Positions 1 through 7,240 of a DNA stretch of 18,074 nt are shown piece by piece. Position 1 is the stretch's first letter, and the number at the start of each line of letters is the position of its first letter. The DNA comes from CAXYVX01 sp964292495 (lineage in GTDB: Bacteria > Patescibacteriota > Saccharimonadia > Saccharimonadales > Saccharimonadaceae): contig CAXYVX010000016.1 of NCBI GenBank assembly GCA_964292495.1, positions 1 through 18,074 on the forward strand, written 5' to 3'. The notes under the pieces are model-generated. The model made no database searches and was not told where the DNA came from. It worked only from the letters and a program-made list of their open reading frames with translations. The position numbers and the translations under genes were made by a program.

Positions 1-294
1 CCACAATATTTCGGAATTCTCAACCCCGAAATCATTACAATCGTCGCGAACGTCATTAAGAAAATCATCCCATAGTAAATCTATGTGCATGTCTGCGCCA
101 TAAAACTCGGCTTCATCGTCCGCATCCATTATTTCTAATTGTAAGAACTTGCTGATCTGATCGATCAAATATATACGTGGATCACTGCCATATAAATCGC
201 TTGCGCGGCGCGCCTGACTTGGTGAAAATGGACCTAAACAAATTCCAATTTCAGAAATTTGTGGTGGCAAAACTTTTTTCTCCGCAGATTCCAT
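1..294 (-). CDS. Hypothetical protein, 5' part only (runs off the window)
   Basis: Open reading frame of 98 codons from an ATG at 294 that is still open at base 1, so the C-terminus lies outside the window. The start is set by a GGAAAGAGG Shine-Dalgarno six bases upstream. A consensus minus-strand promoter at 354-382 predicts a leader of about 50 bases. The visible protein is acidic, with a run rich in Asp and Glu around residues 55-90. It has no signal peptide, membrane segment or motif that I recognise. It is divergent from the sigma4-HARE regulator gene. It contains one TCGCGA motif. I do not recognise the family and assign no function. Existence as a gene is well supported by promoter, Shine-Dalgarno and open frame. 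Confidence 0.72.
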   Translation of the reverse strand, partial: MESAEKKVLPPQISEIGICLGPFSPSQARRASDLYGSDPRIYLIDQISKFLQLEIMDADDEAEFYGADMHIDLLWDDFLNDVRDDCNDFGVENSEILW

Positions 295-353
295 TTTAAA
301 CCTCTTTCCAGTTCAAAAGAACGATTTTTTCGCGAATTTCTCGCTTACATAAA

Positions 354-382
354 ATTCTAGCCTCTGTGATGGGCTTTGTCAA
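354..382 (-). promoter_or_regulatory. Sigma-70-type promoter of the 1-294 gene
   Basis: Read on the minus strand: TTGACA (382-377), a 17-base spacer, and TAGAAT (359-354). This is a perfect -35 and a one-mismatch -10. The start of transcription is expected near 347, giving a leader of about 50 bases. Confidence 0.75.
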
Positions 383-483
383 ACATAATCATCTTTATGC
401 GTTTTTTTAAGACTTGATTTTTCGGGAAAACATGAGCATAATAAACATAAGATTGACGATCTTGCGAATTTTACGAAAAAGCC

Positions 484-512
484 TTGACTCATAAGGCAAA
501 AAAAAGTAAGAT
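484..512 (+). promoter_or_regulatory. Sigma-70-type promoter of the sigma4-HARE regulator
   Basis: TTGACT (484-489), 17-base spacer, TAAGAT (507-512). The expected transcript start near 519 leaves a leader of about 83 bases. The -35 lies inside the inverted repeat GCCTT/AAGGC (481-497). Confidence 0.7.
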
Positions 513-601
513 ATAGATCAGAATTAAATTGTGTGGGATAAAGAAGTTAATTTAATATGATTATTCGCTTTTTCGCGAAAACAGTACCAAAGGAGAAAAT
601 A

Positions 602-1666
602 ATGTCAGAAATCGTTAGCGACCACAAAAAACAGATTGAAGCAGCGACAGAAGAAATACTTAAATCGATTGATCGCGAAAGAGAGCGAGAAGTTGTTGAG
701 CGCCGATTTGGGCTGAAAGGCGCAAAAGAAACACTGGAACAAGTCGGTGAAAGCATGGGAATCACCAGAGAACGCGTTCGCCAAATTGAAAAAGCGACTC
801 TGATGCGAGCGAAAATTCAGCTCGAAAAAACCCATAACGAATCTTTCGCGAAGGCTGAGCGAACATTGGTGGCGTTTTTGGCGGGAAATGGCCGAATCGC
901 TAGACTGGAAACGACAGCTGAGCAGCTCACCGGCAAAGGCTCAAATGATAAAGGCGCCGTGAATTTTCTCGCAGAAATCAGTGAAAAAACCATTGTTACT
1001 TCTGAAAATGACCGCTATTTCCAAGCAGTTGCTTTGACGGATCGCGGGGATGAAAAAACCATCAAAAAAGCCGTCGATGAAATTGTGTCTTCACTGAAAA
1101 CCAACAAAGACCCTGTTGACGCGGACGGACTTTTTGCGCGCGTCGCCGACAGTAAACTGGAAAAATACGAAACATCGGTTGAAGCCACTGCAATTGCAAG
1201 CGTTTCAAAATTGGTCGCTGAACTGAATGGTCTCTGGGGTCTCGCGAAAAACCCGGCCGTCAACCCGAAAAACATTCGCGACAAAATTTATATCGTCATG
1301 AAAAACGGCGGCGAAAAAAGCATGCACTTTTCAGAGATCGCGAAAGCTGTGAAGGGAGCAGATTTCAAGCGCAACAAAATCACCGACCAAGCGATTCACA
1401 ACGAGCTGATCAAAGATGCGCGCTTCGTGCTGATCGGCCGCGGAATTTATGCGCTGGCAGAATGGGGCTATAAAAAGGGCAGTATCACCGACATCATCGA
1501 GGAAATTCTCCGCGAAAAAGGCCCGATGAAACGCGAAGATATCGTTCGCGAAACGCTGAAAGTTCGCGAAGTCCGCGAAGCCACGATTTTGCTGTATTTA
1601 CAGAGCAAACCGCAGTTCAAACGCGTCGCGAAAGGCGAATACGGGCTGGCGGAAAACGCAAACTAA
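602..1666 (+). CDS. Sigma-70 region-4-like HTH protein fused to HARE/delta-type winged helices
   Basis: A 354-residue probable transcription regulator. The ATG at 602 is chosen over the in-frame ATG at 557 because AAAGGAG sits six bases upstream of it. Residues about 20-70 match sigma-70 region 4, the domain that reads -35 boxes, including the helix-turn-helix signature GITRERVRQIEKATL (from residue 53). Sigma regions 2 and 3 are absent, so it cannot melt a -10 box and is not a complete sigma factor. The middle (about 75-225) is helical and unrecognised. Residues about 228-297 resemble the HARE-HTH domain of RNA polymerase delta subunit, and about 298-350 look like a second winged helix. I infer an RNA-polymerase-associated or DNA-binding regulator. 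The family appears in Patescibacteria annotations, but its role is not established as far as I know. It stands alone with its own promoter. Confidence 0.85.
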   Translation: MSEIVSDHKKQIEAATEEILKSIDREREREVVERRFGLKGAKETLEQVGESMGITRERVRQIEKATLMRAKIQLEKTHNESFAKAERTLVAFLAGNGRIARLETTAEQLTGKGSNDKGAVNFLAEISEKTIVTSENDRYFQAVALTDRGDEKTIKKAVDEIVSSLKTNKDPVDADGLFARVADSKLEKYETSVEATAIASVSKLVAELNGLWGLAKNPAVNPKNIRDKIYIVMKNGGEKSMHFSEIAKAVKGADFKRNKITDQAIHNELIKDARFVLIGRGIYALAEWGYKKGSITDIIEEILREKGPMKREDIVRETLKVREVREATILLYLQSKPQFKRVAKGEYGLAENAN

Positions 1667-1747
1667 TTAAAGTTTTATAAAAATTCGCGAATATTTTTTC
1701 CGATTTTTTTTATTTGACGAAATTAGAGTGATTTTTCGTGAAAACTG

Positions 1748-1756
1748 TGGTAAAAT
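1748..1756 (+). promoter_or_regulatory. Extended -10 promoter of the TraD-like ATPase gene
   Basis: TGGTAAAAT gives an extended -10 (TGn plus TAAAAT at 1751-1756). A weak -35, GTGATT, lies 17 bases upstream at 1728-1733. The ATG at 1767 is only ten bases after the -10, so the transcript should be leaderless or have at most about five leader bases. Confidence 0.6.
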
Positions 1757-1766
1757 CGTAAGCGAA

Positions 1767-4733
1767 ATGGATTTTATTTTTGCCTTTCTTATCCAGTGGT
1801 ATGTTTGGGTGCCAGTTGTAGCCATCCTCGGTTTTTTGACATGGCGAAATTACCGCAAAGCGGAAGGCGGGATTGACAGCTACGATTATGTTCTGCTCGC
1901 GCTGGAAATTCCGCGAAATAACGACAAAAAAGAGTTGGCGGCAGAGCAACTTTTTGCGAGTTTGCACGGAATTTTGCGCGACCCGAAAGAGTTGCGCATC
2001 AGTGGTGGAATTCAGGAGCATTTGTCATTTGAAATTGCCAGCGTGGACGAACAGATTCGCTTTTACGTGCGCGTCCCAAAGCATCTACAAAATTTCGTTG
2101 AAGGGCAGATTTACGCACAGTATCCAACGGTCCAAATCCACGAAGCTTCAAATGATTATGCAGCCACAAACAGCGGGATTCATCCTGTCATCGCGACCAG
2201 CGAACTAATTCTCACCGACAACGAATTTCTGCCAATCAAAACTTTCGCGAGCTTTGAAGTTGACCCGCTAGCTGGCATCACAGCGGCACTTTCAAAACTA
2301 AATGTCAAGAGCGAAGAAATCTGGGTACAGGTTTTGGTGCGCCCAATTTCAGACGATTGGCAGGGAAGAAGCGCGCGGTATTCTTCGCGATTAAAAAGCG
2401 GCGCCGGCACAAAATCAACTTCCGGTTTTGGCGCGTATTTAATTCAGGTTCTTGAAGCTCTCTGGAAACCACCTGAGGCTACCGGTGGCGAAAAAACCGT
2501 CGAGCTCAGCGAAAAAACGAAAGCGAAAATCGCAGCTGTCGGTGAAAAATCACAGAAACTGGCGTACGCGGTGAAAATCCGCCTCGCATATCTCGGCAGC
2601 GATCAAAACGCCGCACGCATTCAATTGAACGCGATCGCTGGCGCCTTCAAACAGTTTAATAGCACTAATTTGAACGGATTCAAACTTCGCGAAACTTCAT
2701 TGAAGCGCGAGGATTTGGTGAATTACACTTCGCGAAAATTCCCAGAGACGGATGGATATATTTTGAACATTGAAGAACTGGCGTCTGTTTTCCATTTACC
2801 ACACACAAACGTGGAAACGCCAAACGTAGTTTGGGCGAATTCAAAGACCGCCGAACCACCAACAAAACTTCCGTTGATCGTGGGCGACGCGGCGAAAGAT
2901 TCCGAGATCTCAGCTTTTGGTGTGACGAATTTTCGCGGATTAAACCAGCAATTCGGCATCCGTCGCAGCGACCGCGGGCGCCACGTTTATATCATCGGCC
3001 AGACTGGAACCGGAAAATCAGGCCTTTTGGAACTCCTTGCGTTGTCGGATATTTTCCACAACCAAGGCTACGCGATCATCGACCCGCACGGCGATTTCGC
3101 GATTGACAACTTGAAATTCGTCCCGCCTTCGCGAATCAAGGACGTGGTTTATTTCAACCCGGCCGACACCGCGTTTCCGCTCGGCTTCAACCCGATGGAA
3201 ATCACAGATCCCGCCATGCGAAACAACATTTCCTCGGAAATCATTGGCGTTTTGAAACGTATGTTCGCCGACAGCTGGGGGCCGCGTCTGGAATATATTT
3301 TGCGCTACACAATCCTCGCGCTTCTTGAATATCCAGACACAACAATGCTTGACATTACGCGAATGCTGACGGACAAGATTTTTCGCGAAAAAGTTCTAAA
3401 TGAGGTAAAAGACACCGTCGTTTTACAATTCTGGCGCGTGGAATTTTCGAGCTGGCAGGACAAATTCGTCGCAGAAGCCATCGCCCCAATCTTAAACAAA
3501 GTTGGCGCTTTTGTCGCAAATCCGATCATTAGAAACATCATCGGTCAGCCAAAATCGTCATTTAACATTCGCGAAATGATGGACCAAGGGAAAATCCTGA
3601 TCGTAAACCTCAGCAAAGGCTTGATTGGGGAAGACAACGCGAGCGTTCTCGGAAGTTTTTTGGTGACAAAAATTCAGCTGGCCGCGATGAGCCGCAGCGA
3701 CATTGCGCGCGTGGAAGACCGCCGTCCGTTCTATCTTTACGTTGACGAGTTTCAGAACTTCGCGACCGATTCGTTTGCCGTTATTCTCTCAGAGGCGCGA
3801 AAATACGGCCTCAATTTAACCGTCGCAAACCAATACGTTTCACAGATGCCGGACGCCGTGCGCGCCGCGGTTTTTGGCAACGTTGGCACTATGATCTCAA
3901 TGCGCGTCTCACCAGAGGACGCACCCCTGCTCGCGCAACAGTTCGCGCCACAGTTTGAATCTCAAGATATTTTACAGATGAGCAACCGAAGTTTTGTCGC
4001 CAGCATGATGATTAACGGCGAGAAAAATCCGGCATTTTCCGGAACAACGCTGAAACTTCCGCCGAGCCAAGTTGATTATTTGCCGCAAATCATCGAGAAC
4101 ACGCGTCAAAAATTCGCGAAACCACGCGAAGAAATTGAAAAAATGATCGCCGGGCAAATCACACCGCCAATCAATTTACAGAGTAAATCCGCGCAGAAAT
4201 CTTTTGCGCGCGCTGAAAAAATTGGCAACGTGAGCGGTGGGAAAGTCATCTCGCCGGACGGAACAGCTGGGTCGCAAAATCCATTCGCGAATCTCAATTT
4301 CAACTCATTTGGAAACTCAGAAAAAGAAGCAAAACACGACGAATCCGTCGCAAAATTCGCAAAAACAAACAATCCTTCAATGCCAAGAAATCCGAACTCG
4401 CCGCAGAAAAGTCATTCCGTGAAAAATTCTGGATCAACATTGAAAACCGCTGATTTGGGATCTCTTATTGCGGCAGCCGCTGCATCTGCGGAATCTGCTG
4501 GGGAACTGGCAAATAAAAACCCAAAACTCTTTCCAAACCGCGCCAAAACCGCCGAAAATGAAACAACAGAAGCTGAAATCGTCCTGCGACCAGCGAGCTC
4601 GGCACCAGAATTCGCGAAAAAACAGGCTGAGAAAGCCATTAAAAAATCTGGTCTCGACAAGCCACTTTTTTCTGGAAATCAGCGCAAGCGTTCGCGAAAT
4701 CGCAACAAAAACTCTGGGCAAAATCGGAAATAA
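1767..4733 (+). CDS. Membrane-anchored TraD/VirD4-like ATPase (DUF87/TraM-recognition type)
   Basis: A 988-residue protein. An in-frame GTG at 1728 lies upstream of the -10 box, so the ATG at 1767 is preferred; it has no Shine-Dalgarno and probably starts a leaderless mRNA. Residues about 4-25 form one hydrophobic segment followed by basic residues. About 35-370 is an N-terminal domain I do not recognise by motif. The P-loop GQTGTGKS is at 411-418 and Walker B (FYLYVDEF, catalytic DE) at 660-661. The sequence after it, including LTVANQYVSQMP, is typical of type IV coupling proteins and HerA/FtsK-like translocases. The last ~190 residues are Asn, Lys, Ser and Ala-rich and end strongly basic, probably disordered. 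I infer a membrane-bound hexameric motor moving DNA or protein. No relaxase or other type IV secretion genes are adjacent, so the substrate is unknown. Confidence 0.85.
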   Translation: MDFIFAFLIQWYVWVPVVAILGFLTWRNYRKAEGGIDSYDYVLLALEIPRNNDKKELAAEQLFASLHGILRDPKELRISGGIQEHLSFEIASVDEQIRFYVRVPKHLQNFVEGQIYAQYPTVQIHEASNDYAATNSGIHPVIATSELILTDNEFLPIKTFASFEVDPLAGITAALSKLNVKSEEIWVQVLVRPISDDWQGRSARYSSRLKSGAGTKSTSGFGAYLIQVLEALWKPPEATGGEKTVELSEKTKAKIAAVGEKSQKLAYAVKIRLAYLGSDQNAARIQLNAIAGAFKQFNSTNLNGFKLRETSLKREDLVNYTSRKFPETDGYILNIEELASVFHLPHTNVETPNVVWANSKTAEPPTKLPLIVGDAAKDSEISAFGVTNFRGLNQQFGIRRSDRGRHVYIIGQTGTGKSGLLELLALSDIFHNQGYAIIDPHGDFAIDNLKFVPPSRIKDVVYFNPADTAFPLGFNPMEITDPAMRNNISSEIIGVLKRMFADSWGPRLEYILRYTILALLEYPDTTMLDITRMLTDKIFREKVLNEVKDTVVLQFWRVEFSSWQDKFVAEAIAPILNKVGAFVANPIIRNIIGQPKSSFNIREMMDQGKILIVNLSKGLIGEDNASVLGSFLVTKIQLAAMSRSDIARVEDRRPFYLYVDEFQNFATDSFAVILSEARKYGLNLTVANQYVSQMPDAVRAAVFGNVGTMISMRVSPEDAPLLAQQFAPQFESQDILQMSNRSFVASMMINGEKNPAFSGTTLKLPPSQVDYLPQIIENTRQKFAKPREEIEKMIAGQITPPINLQSKSAQKSFARAEKIGNVSGGKVISPDGTAGSQNPFANLNFNSFGNSEKEAKHDESVAKFAKTNNPSMPRNPNSPQKSHSVKNSGSTLKTADLGSLIAAAAASAESAGELANKNPKLFPNRAKTAENETTEAEIVLRPASSAPEFAKKQAEKAIKKSGLDKPLFSGNQRKRSRNRNKNSGQNRK

Positions 4734-4738
4734 AAACA

Positions 4739-4759
4739 CGCTCCCAGCAGGCAGGAGCG
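4739..4759 (-). terminator. Intrinsic terminator of the 4782-5214 gene
   Basis: CGCTCC (4739-4744) and GGAGCG (4754-4759) pair around a nine-base loop. On the minus strand the hairpin is followed by TGTTTTTATTT. It begins 22 bases beyond the stop at 4782. There is no T-run in the plus direction. Confidence 0.65.
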
Positions 4760-4781
4760 CAAATTAAAACAAATGTTTACG

Positions 4782-4925
4782 CTAGATATATTCTGCGCGC
4801 GTGCAGATTATATTTCTATTGAAGTTATTACAGCTACAATCACCGCTGATTTGCGCCTGGATAATTGCAAGTAGCGCGCATTCTCTGTCGTAGAACGCAG
4901 TGTTTTTCAAGCTTTCCACCAAAGC
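4782..4925 (-). pseudogene. Out-of-frame C-terminal continuation of the 4840-5214 ORF
   Basis: Reading frame shifted +1 relative to the upstream ORF, entered right after the T7 tract at 4926-4932 (A7 on the coding strand). Dropping one A there gives a continuous 143-residue protein from the GTG at 5214 to the TAG at 4782. Two points suggest this is the original C-terminus. The terminator lies 22 bases beyond this stop. The shifted frame reads as ordinary mixed protein, with a Cys-rich end containing DCSC and a further Cys. Causes could be a real frameshift mutation, a homopolymer sequencing error, or slippage. See the next entry for the 5' portion. Confidence 0.55.
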
Positions 4926-5214
4926 TTTTTTTAAACCATTTTCCGTTATATTCTGCGGCAATTTCGGGAAACATTCCCTCAATATTTTCCCAGAATTTCG
5001 GAAAATTAACTACGCGATTTTCCATAATGACCGTTTGAAACAGTTCGGCGTGAGTGCAATTTTTTGAATACACATATCGCCTAATTTTCGCCGATTCTTC
5101 AGAAAGTTCGTGTTTCGTTCGCTTGGTTGCGCCGCACAAAATCACATCTGAAATATTTTCCAATATTCCAACATATTCATCAATAAACGCGTCATTTTCA
5201 ATTCTTTTTTTCAC
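4840..5214 (-). CDS. Hypothetical protein, probably frameshifted near its C-terminus
   Basis: A small minus-strand gene between the ATPase and serS. Read as it stands it gives 124 residues from a GTG at 5214, ending in TGA at 4840. An ATG at 5229 is in frame, but GGAGGTG at 5227-5221 overlaps it and lies six bases before the GTG, so the GTG is the better start. The first ~96 residues look genuine, with mixed charge and no signal peptide or membrane segment. The last ~28 residues look like out-of-frame translation, because the A7 tract at 4926-4932 appears to shift the frame (previous entry). The gene contains no TCGCGA motif, unlike its neighbours, which may mean recent acquisition. I do not recognise the family. 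Confidence 0.6.
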   Translation of the reverse strand: MKKRIENDAFIDEYVGILENISDVILCGATKRTKHELSEESAKIRRYVYSKNCTHAELFQTVIMENRVVNFPKFWENIEGMFPEIAAEYNGKWFKKSFGGKLEKHCVLRQRMRATCNYPGANQR

Positions 5215-5329
5215 AAAAAACACCTCCATTTTTCGAGAGAAACATACGTTTTAATCTTAAAATGTTCTAAATCATGTATATTTCACGACTTAAAAATATA
5301 TTATCCTCTTTTCGTGATAATGTCAAAAT

Positions 5330-5358
5330 TTGAGTTTTTCACGATTTTTTATTATTAT
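5330..5358 (+). promoter_or_regulatory. Promoter of serS
   Basis: TTGAGT (5330-5335), 17-base spacer, TATTAT (5353-5358). The serS ATG at 5365 begins seven bases after the last -10 base, at the expected transcription start, so the mRNA should be leaderless. No Shine-Dalgarno is present. Confidence 0.7.
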
Positions 5359-5364
5359 ATTCAT

Positions 5365-6690
5365 ATGTTTGATATAAAATTAGCACGCGAAGAACCGAAA
5401 AAAGTCCAGCAAAATGCAATAAACAAAGGATATAAAAATCTTAAAATTGAGAATTTATTGGATTTGGATGAAAAATTCCGCGAGAAATTAGCAGAAGCGG
5501 AAGATTTTCGCGAAAAACGCAACCAAAATGTCGCTGAGATCAAGAAAATCGGCAAACCAACCCCTGAACTGATCGCGACAGGAAAAGAGATCAAAGAGAA
5601 TTTAGCTATCGTTGAAGGCGAGTTGGAAGTTCGCGAAAATGATTTCATAGCTGAGCTCAAACTCTGGCCGAACATGGCGCGGGATGACGTTCCGGTCGGA
5701 TTAACAGAGGACGAAAACGTCGTAGAAAAAACAGTTGGTGAAATCCCAGCATTTGATTTTCCAGTGAAAAACCACGCGGAAATCGCGGAGACGAAAGGTT
5801 GGTTGGACAGCGAGCGCGCCGTCAGAACTGCCGGATCGAGATTTCTTTACATCAAGGGCGATTTGGCGCGCCTTGAATTTGCTCTATGGCAATTCATCAT
5901 CAACACTTTGTCGGATCCGGCGAAAATTCGCGAAATTCGCGAAACCTTGCCAGATGAGATCCGCGGCGAAGTCAGCGAAAAGCCGTTCATTTTCACTTTA
6001 CCGCCAGCTGTCGCGAAAACCGACGTTTTTGAAGCAACCGGTCGGCTCAACAAAACCGAGCAAACCTACAAGCTTGAAGAGGAAGATTTGTGGCTGAACG
6101 CAAGCGCGGAGCACACGCTTTCACCGATGTATATTGGCGAAATTTTGAGCGAAAACGATCTGCCTTTGCGCTATCTCGGCTACACAACGGCTTTCCGCCG
6201 CGAAGCCGGAACTTATGGAAAAGACATGGTCGGGATGATGCGTTTGCACCAGTTCAACAAAATGGAAATGGAAGTTTTTTGCACAAAAGAACAGAGCTGG
6301 TCCGAGCATTTGTTCATGATTGCAGTGGAAGAATACATCATGAATGCGCTTGAATTGCCATACCGCGTTCTCCGAAAATGCACCTTTGACATTGGCCGAC
6401 CGAACGCAAGCGGCGTGGATATTGAGGCTTGGATGCCAGGCCAAAACGACGGCAAAGGCGCTTATCGCGAGACGCACACCGCAGACTTCATCGGTGATTT
6501 TCAGACCCGCGCGATGAAAACTCGCGTTCGCCGCACTGACGGAACAGTTGAGCTCGCAAACACAAACGACGCAACAGCCAGCTCCGAACGCCCGCTGATC
6601 GCGATCATTGAAAACAATCAAACCGCAGAGGGAAATGTGGTTATACCGAAAGTCCTCAGGCAATTCATGGGCGGAGCGGAAGAAATCTAG
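5365..6690 (+). CDS. serS: Seryl-tRNA synthetase
   Basis: A class II aminoacyl-tRNA synthetase that charges tRNA-Ser (and normally tRNA-Sec) in the cytosol; 441 residues, normal for the bacterial enzyme. MFDIKLARE at the N-terminus matches the usual family start, so ATG 5365 is chosen over in-frame upstream ATGs at 5320 and 5314 that lie before the -10 box. Residues about 25-100 form the two-helix coiled-coil arm that binds the tRNA variable loop. Motif 2 is FRREAG (277-282), followed by the family's VHQF-like segment RLHQFNKMEME. Motif 3 is around 405-419 with Arg409 and IAIIEN. The serine-binding TAE motif reads SAE (247-249), a conservative change. A promoter with leaderless start precedes it and a bidirectional terminator follows. 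Confidence 0.97.
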   Translation: MFDIKLAREEPKKVQQNAINKGYKNLKIENLLDLDEKFREKLAEAEDFREKRNQNVAEIKKIGKPTPELIATGKEIKENLAIVEGELEVRENDFIAELKLWPNMARDDVPVGLTEDENVVEKTVGEIPAFDFPVKNHAEIAETKGWLDSERAVRTAGSRFLYIKGDLARLEFALWQFIINTLSDPAKIREIRETLPDEIRGEVSEKPFIFTLPPAVAKTDVFEATGRLNKTEQTYKLEEEDLWLNASAEHTLSPMYIGEILSENDLPLRYLGYTTAFRREAGTYGKDMVGMMRLHQFNKMEMEVFCTKEQSWSEHLFMIAVEEYIMNALELPYRVLRKCTFDIGRPNASGVDIEAWMPGQNDGKGAYRETHTADFIGDFQTRAMKTRVRRTDGTVELANTNDATASSERPLIAIIENNQTAEGNVVIPKVLRQFMGGAEEI

Positions 6691-6716
6691 GTTCTCGCCA
6701 ATTCCCATAAAAAATA

Positions 6717-6740
6717 GCGCCTCGGTTTGAGGCGCTTTTT
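6717..6740. terminator. Bidirectional terminator between serS and the 6745-7086 gene
   Basis: GCGCCTC (6717-6723) pairs with GAGGCGC (6729-6735) around a five-base loop. TTTTT follows on the plus strand and TATTTTTT on the minus strand. It serves both convergent genes. Confidence 0.85.
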
Positions 6741-6744
6741 GGAT

Positions 6745-7086
6745 TCAAATACCCATATTTTTCGGAAAAAAATCTTCGCGAAAACCATAATGATGAGGAT
6801 TTTTTGCGATCAATTTTTGAAATTCGCTTCTAAGCGCGGCAAACGCACCTTCGCGATTTTGACCTTCATCTCTCACAACGACAAATCTCAATTCATCAAT
6901 CGTCCCGTCCGCTCTCCGGTGAACAGTGTTAATATATCGGTCAATATAACCAAATGTCATTTTCTGTTCAAAAATCAGAATTTGTACAGCTTGCGCCGGG
7001 TCAATTTCGTGGTTGATTTCTTGAAATAATTCGCGGTTTGAGAAATTGCGTGATTCTAATTCCGGAACGTAAATTATCTGAGTCAT
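6745..7086 (-). CDS. Hypothetical protein, 113 residues
   Basis: Minus-strand gene convergent with serS. The ATG at 7086 has GGAGG seven bases upstream. The stop is TGA at 6745, immediately before the shared bidirectional terminator. A TATAAT box is at 7151-7146, giving a leader of about 50 bases that contains a 16-bp dyad (7104-7119). The protein begins MTQIIYVPELESRNF and has no signal peptide or membrane segment. It is rich in aromatic residues and His. I recognise no domain. A complete transcription unit (promoter, Shine-Dalgarno, stop, terminator) makes it very likely a real gene. It contains two TCGCGA motifs, so it shows less sign of foreign origin than the orphans at 4782 and 11371. 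Confidence 0.72.
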   Translation of the reverse strand: MTQIIYVPELESRNFSNRELFQEINHEIDPAQAVQILIFEQKMTFGYIDRYINTVHRRADGTIDELRFVVVRDEGQNREGAFAALRSEFQKLIAKNPHHYGFREDFFPKNMGI

Positions 7087-7103
7087 TTTTCATCCTCCGT
7101 GCT

Positions 7104-7119
7104 AATGGGATTTCCCATT
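7104..7119. repeat. 16-bp dyad AATGGGATTTCCCATT in the leader of the 6745-7086 gene
   Basis: Perfect 7-bp arms (AATGGGA at 7104-7110, TCCCATT at 7113-7119) around TT. It lies between the -10 box (7146-7151) and the Shine-Dalgarno on the minus strand. It could be an operator or a small leader hairpin. The loop would be only two bases, so a DNA operator is the better guess. Confidence 0.45.
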
Positions 7120-7145
7120 TAATTTCGCGAAATGAACGCGATGAG

Positions 7146-7151
7146 ATTATA
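7146..7151 (-). promoter_or_regulatory. -10 box of the 6745-7086 gene
   Basis: TATAAT on the minus strand (7151-7146), about 60 bases upstream of the ATG. No clear -35 at normal spacing. It is divergent from the hpf promoter. Confidence 0.5.
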
Positions 7152-7178
7152 ATAACACTTTCGCGAATAAAGTAAAGT

Positions 7179-7207
7179 TTAACAAAGCACAAGTTTTTTG
7201 CTATAAT
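7179..7207 (+). promoter_or_regulatory. Promoter of hpf
   Basis: TTAACA (7179-7184), 17-base spacer, TATAAT (7202-7207). Expected transcript start near 7214, leaving a leader of about 27 bases with AAAGGA before the ATG at 7241. Confidence 0.75.
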
Positions 7208-7240
7208 TGGAACATAATCAAACCCAAAGAAAGGAACGAC

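Larger units (their letters stand above)
295..601. other. Divergent intergenic region
   Basis: A 307-base gene-free stretch between divergent genes. It holds the minus-strand promoter (354-382), the plus-strand promoter (484-512), and a possible second plus-strand promoter at 414-442 (TTGATT, 17 bases, CATAAT). A short inverted repeat, GCCTT and AAGGC at 481-485 and 493-497, surrounds the plus-strand -35 box and could be an operator. The final 80 bases are the AT-rich leader of the downstream gene. I see no small ORF with a convincing ribosome binding site and no RNA gene here. Confidence 0.6.

Noticed and set aside
1685..1712. Terminator after the sigma4-HARE gene
   Set aside because: The AAAAATTCGCGAATATTTTTT stretch is nearly palindromic but leaves only four bases (CGCG) for a loop on an all-A/T stem. 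I do not call it a terminator.
1728..1766. GTG start 13 codons upstream for the TraD-like ATPase
   Set aside because: The GTG lies before the extended -10 box at 1748-1756, so it would not be in the transcript. The ATG at 1767 begins with the membrane segment.
4926..4932. Programmed -1 ribosomal frameshift in the orphan gene
   Set aside because: The second frame is reached by +1 (or -2), not -1, and no stimulatory structure is evident. Mutation, sequencing error or slippage fits better.
5314..5364. Upstream starts (5314, 5320) extending SerRS by 16-17 residues
   Set aside because: The extension is an AT-rich hydrophobic stretch not found in the family, and it overlaps the -35 and -10 boxes. 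MFDIK matches the usual SerRS N-terminus.
6121..6708. 195-codon open frame antisense to serS
   Set aside because: It lies wholly opposite well-supported serS coding sequence, has no Shine-Dalgarno or promoter, and its Cys/His-rich composition is typical of antisense reading of this codon usage.
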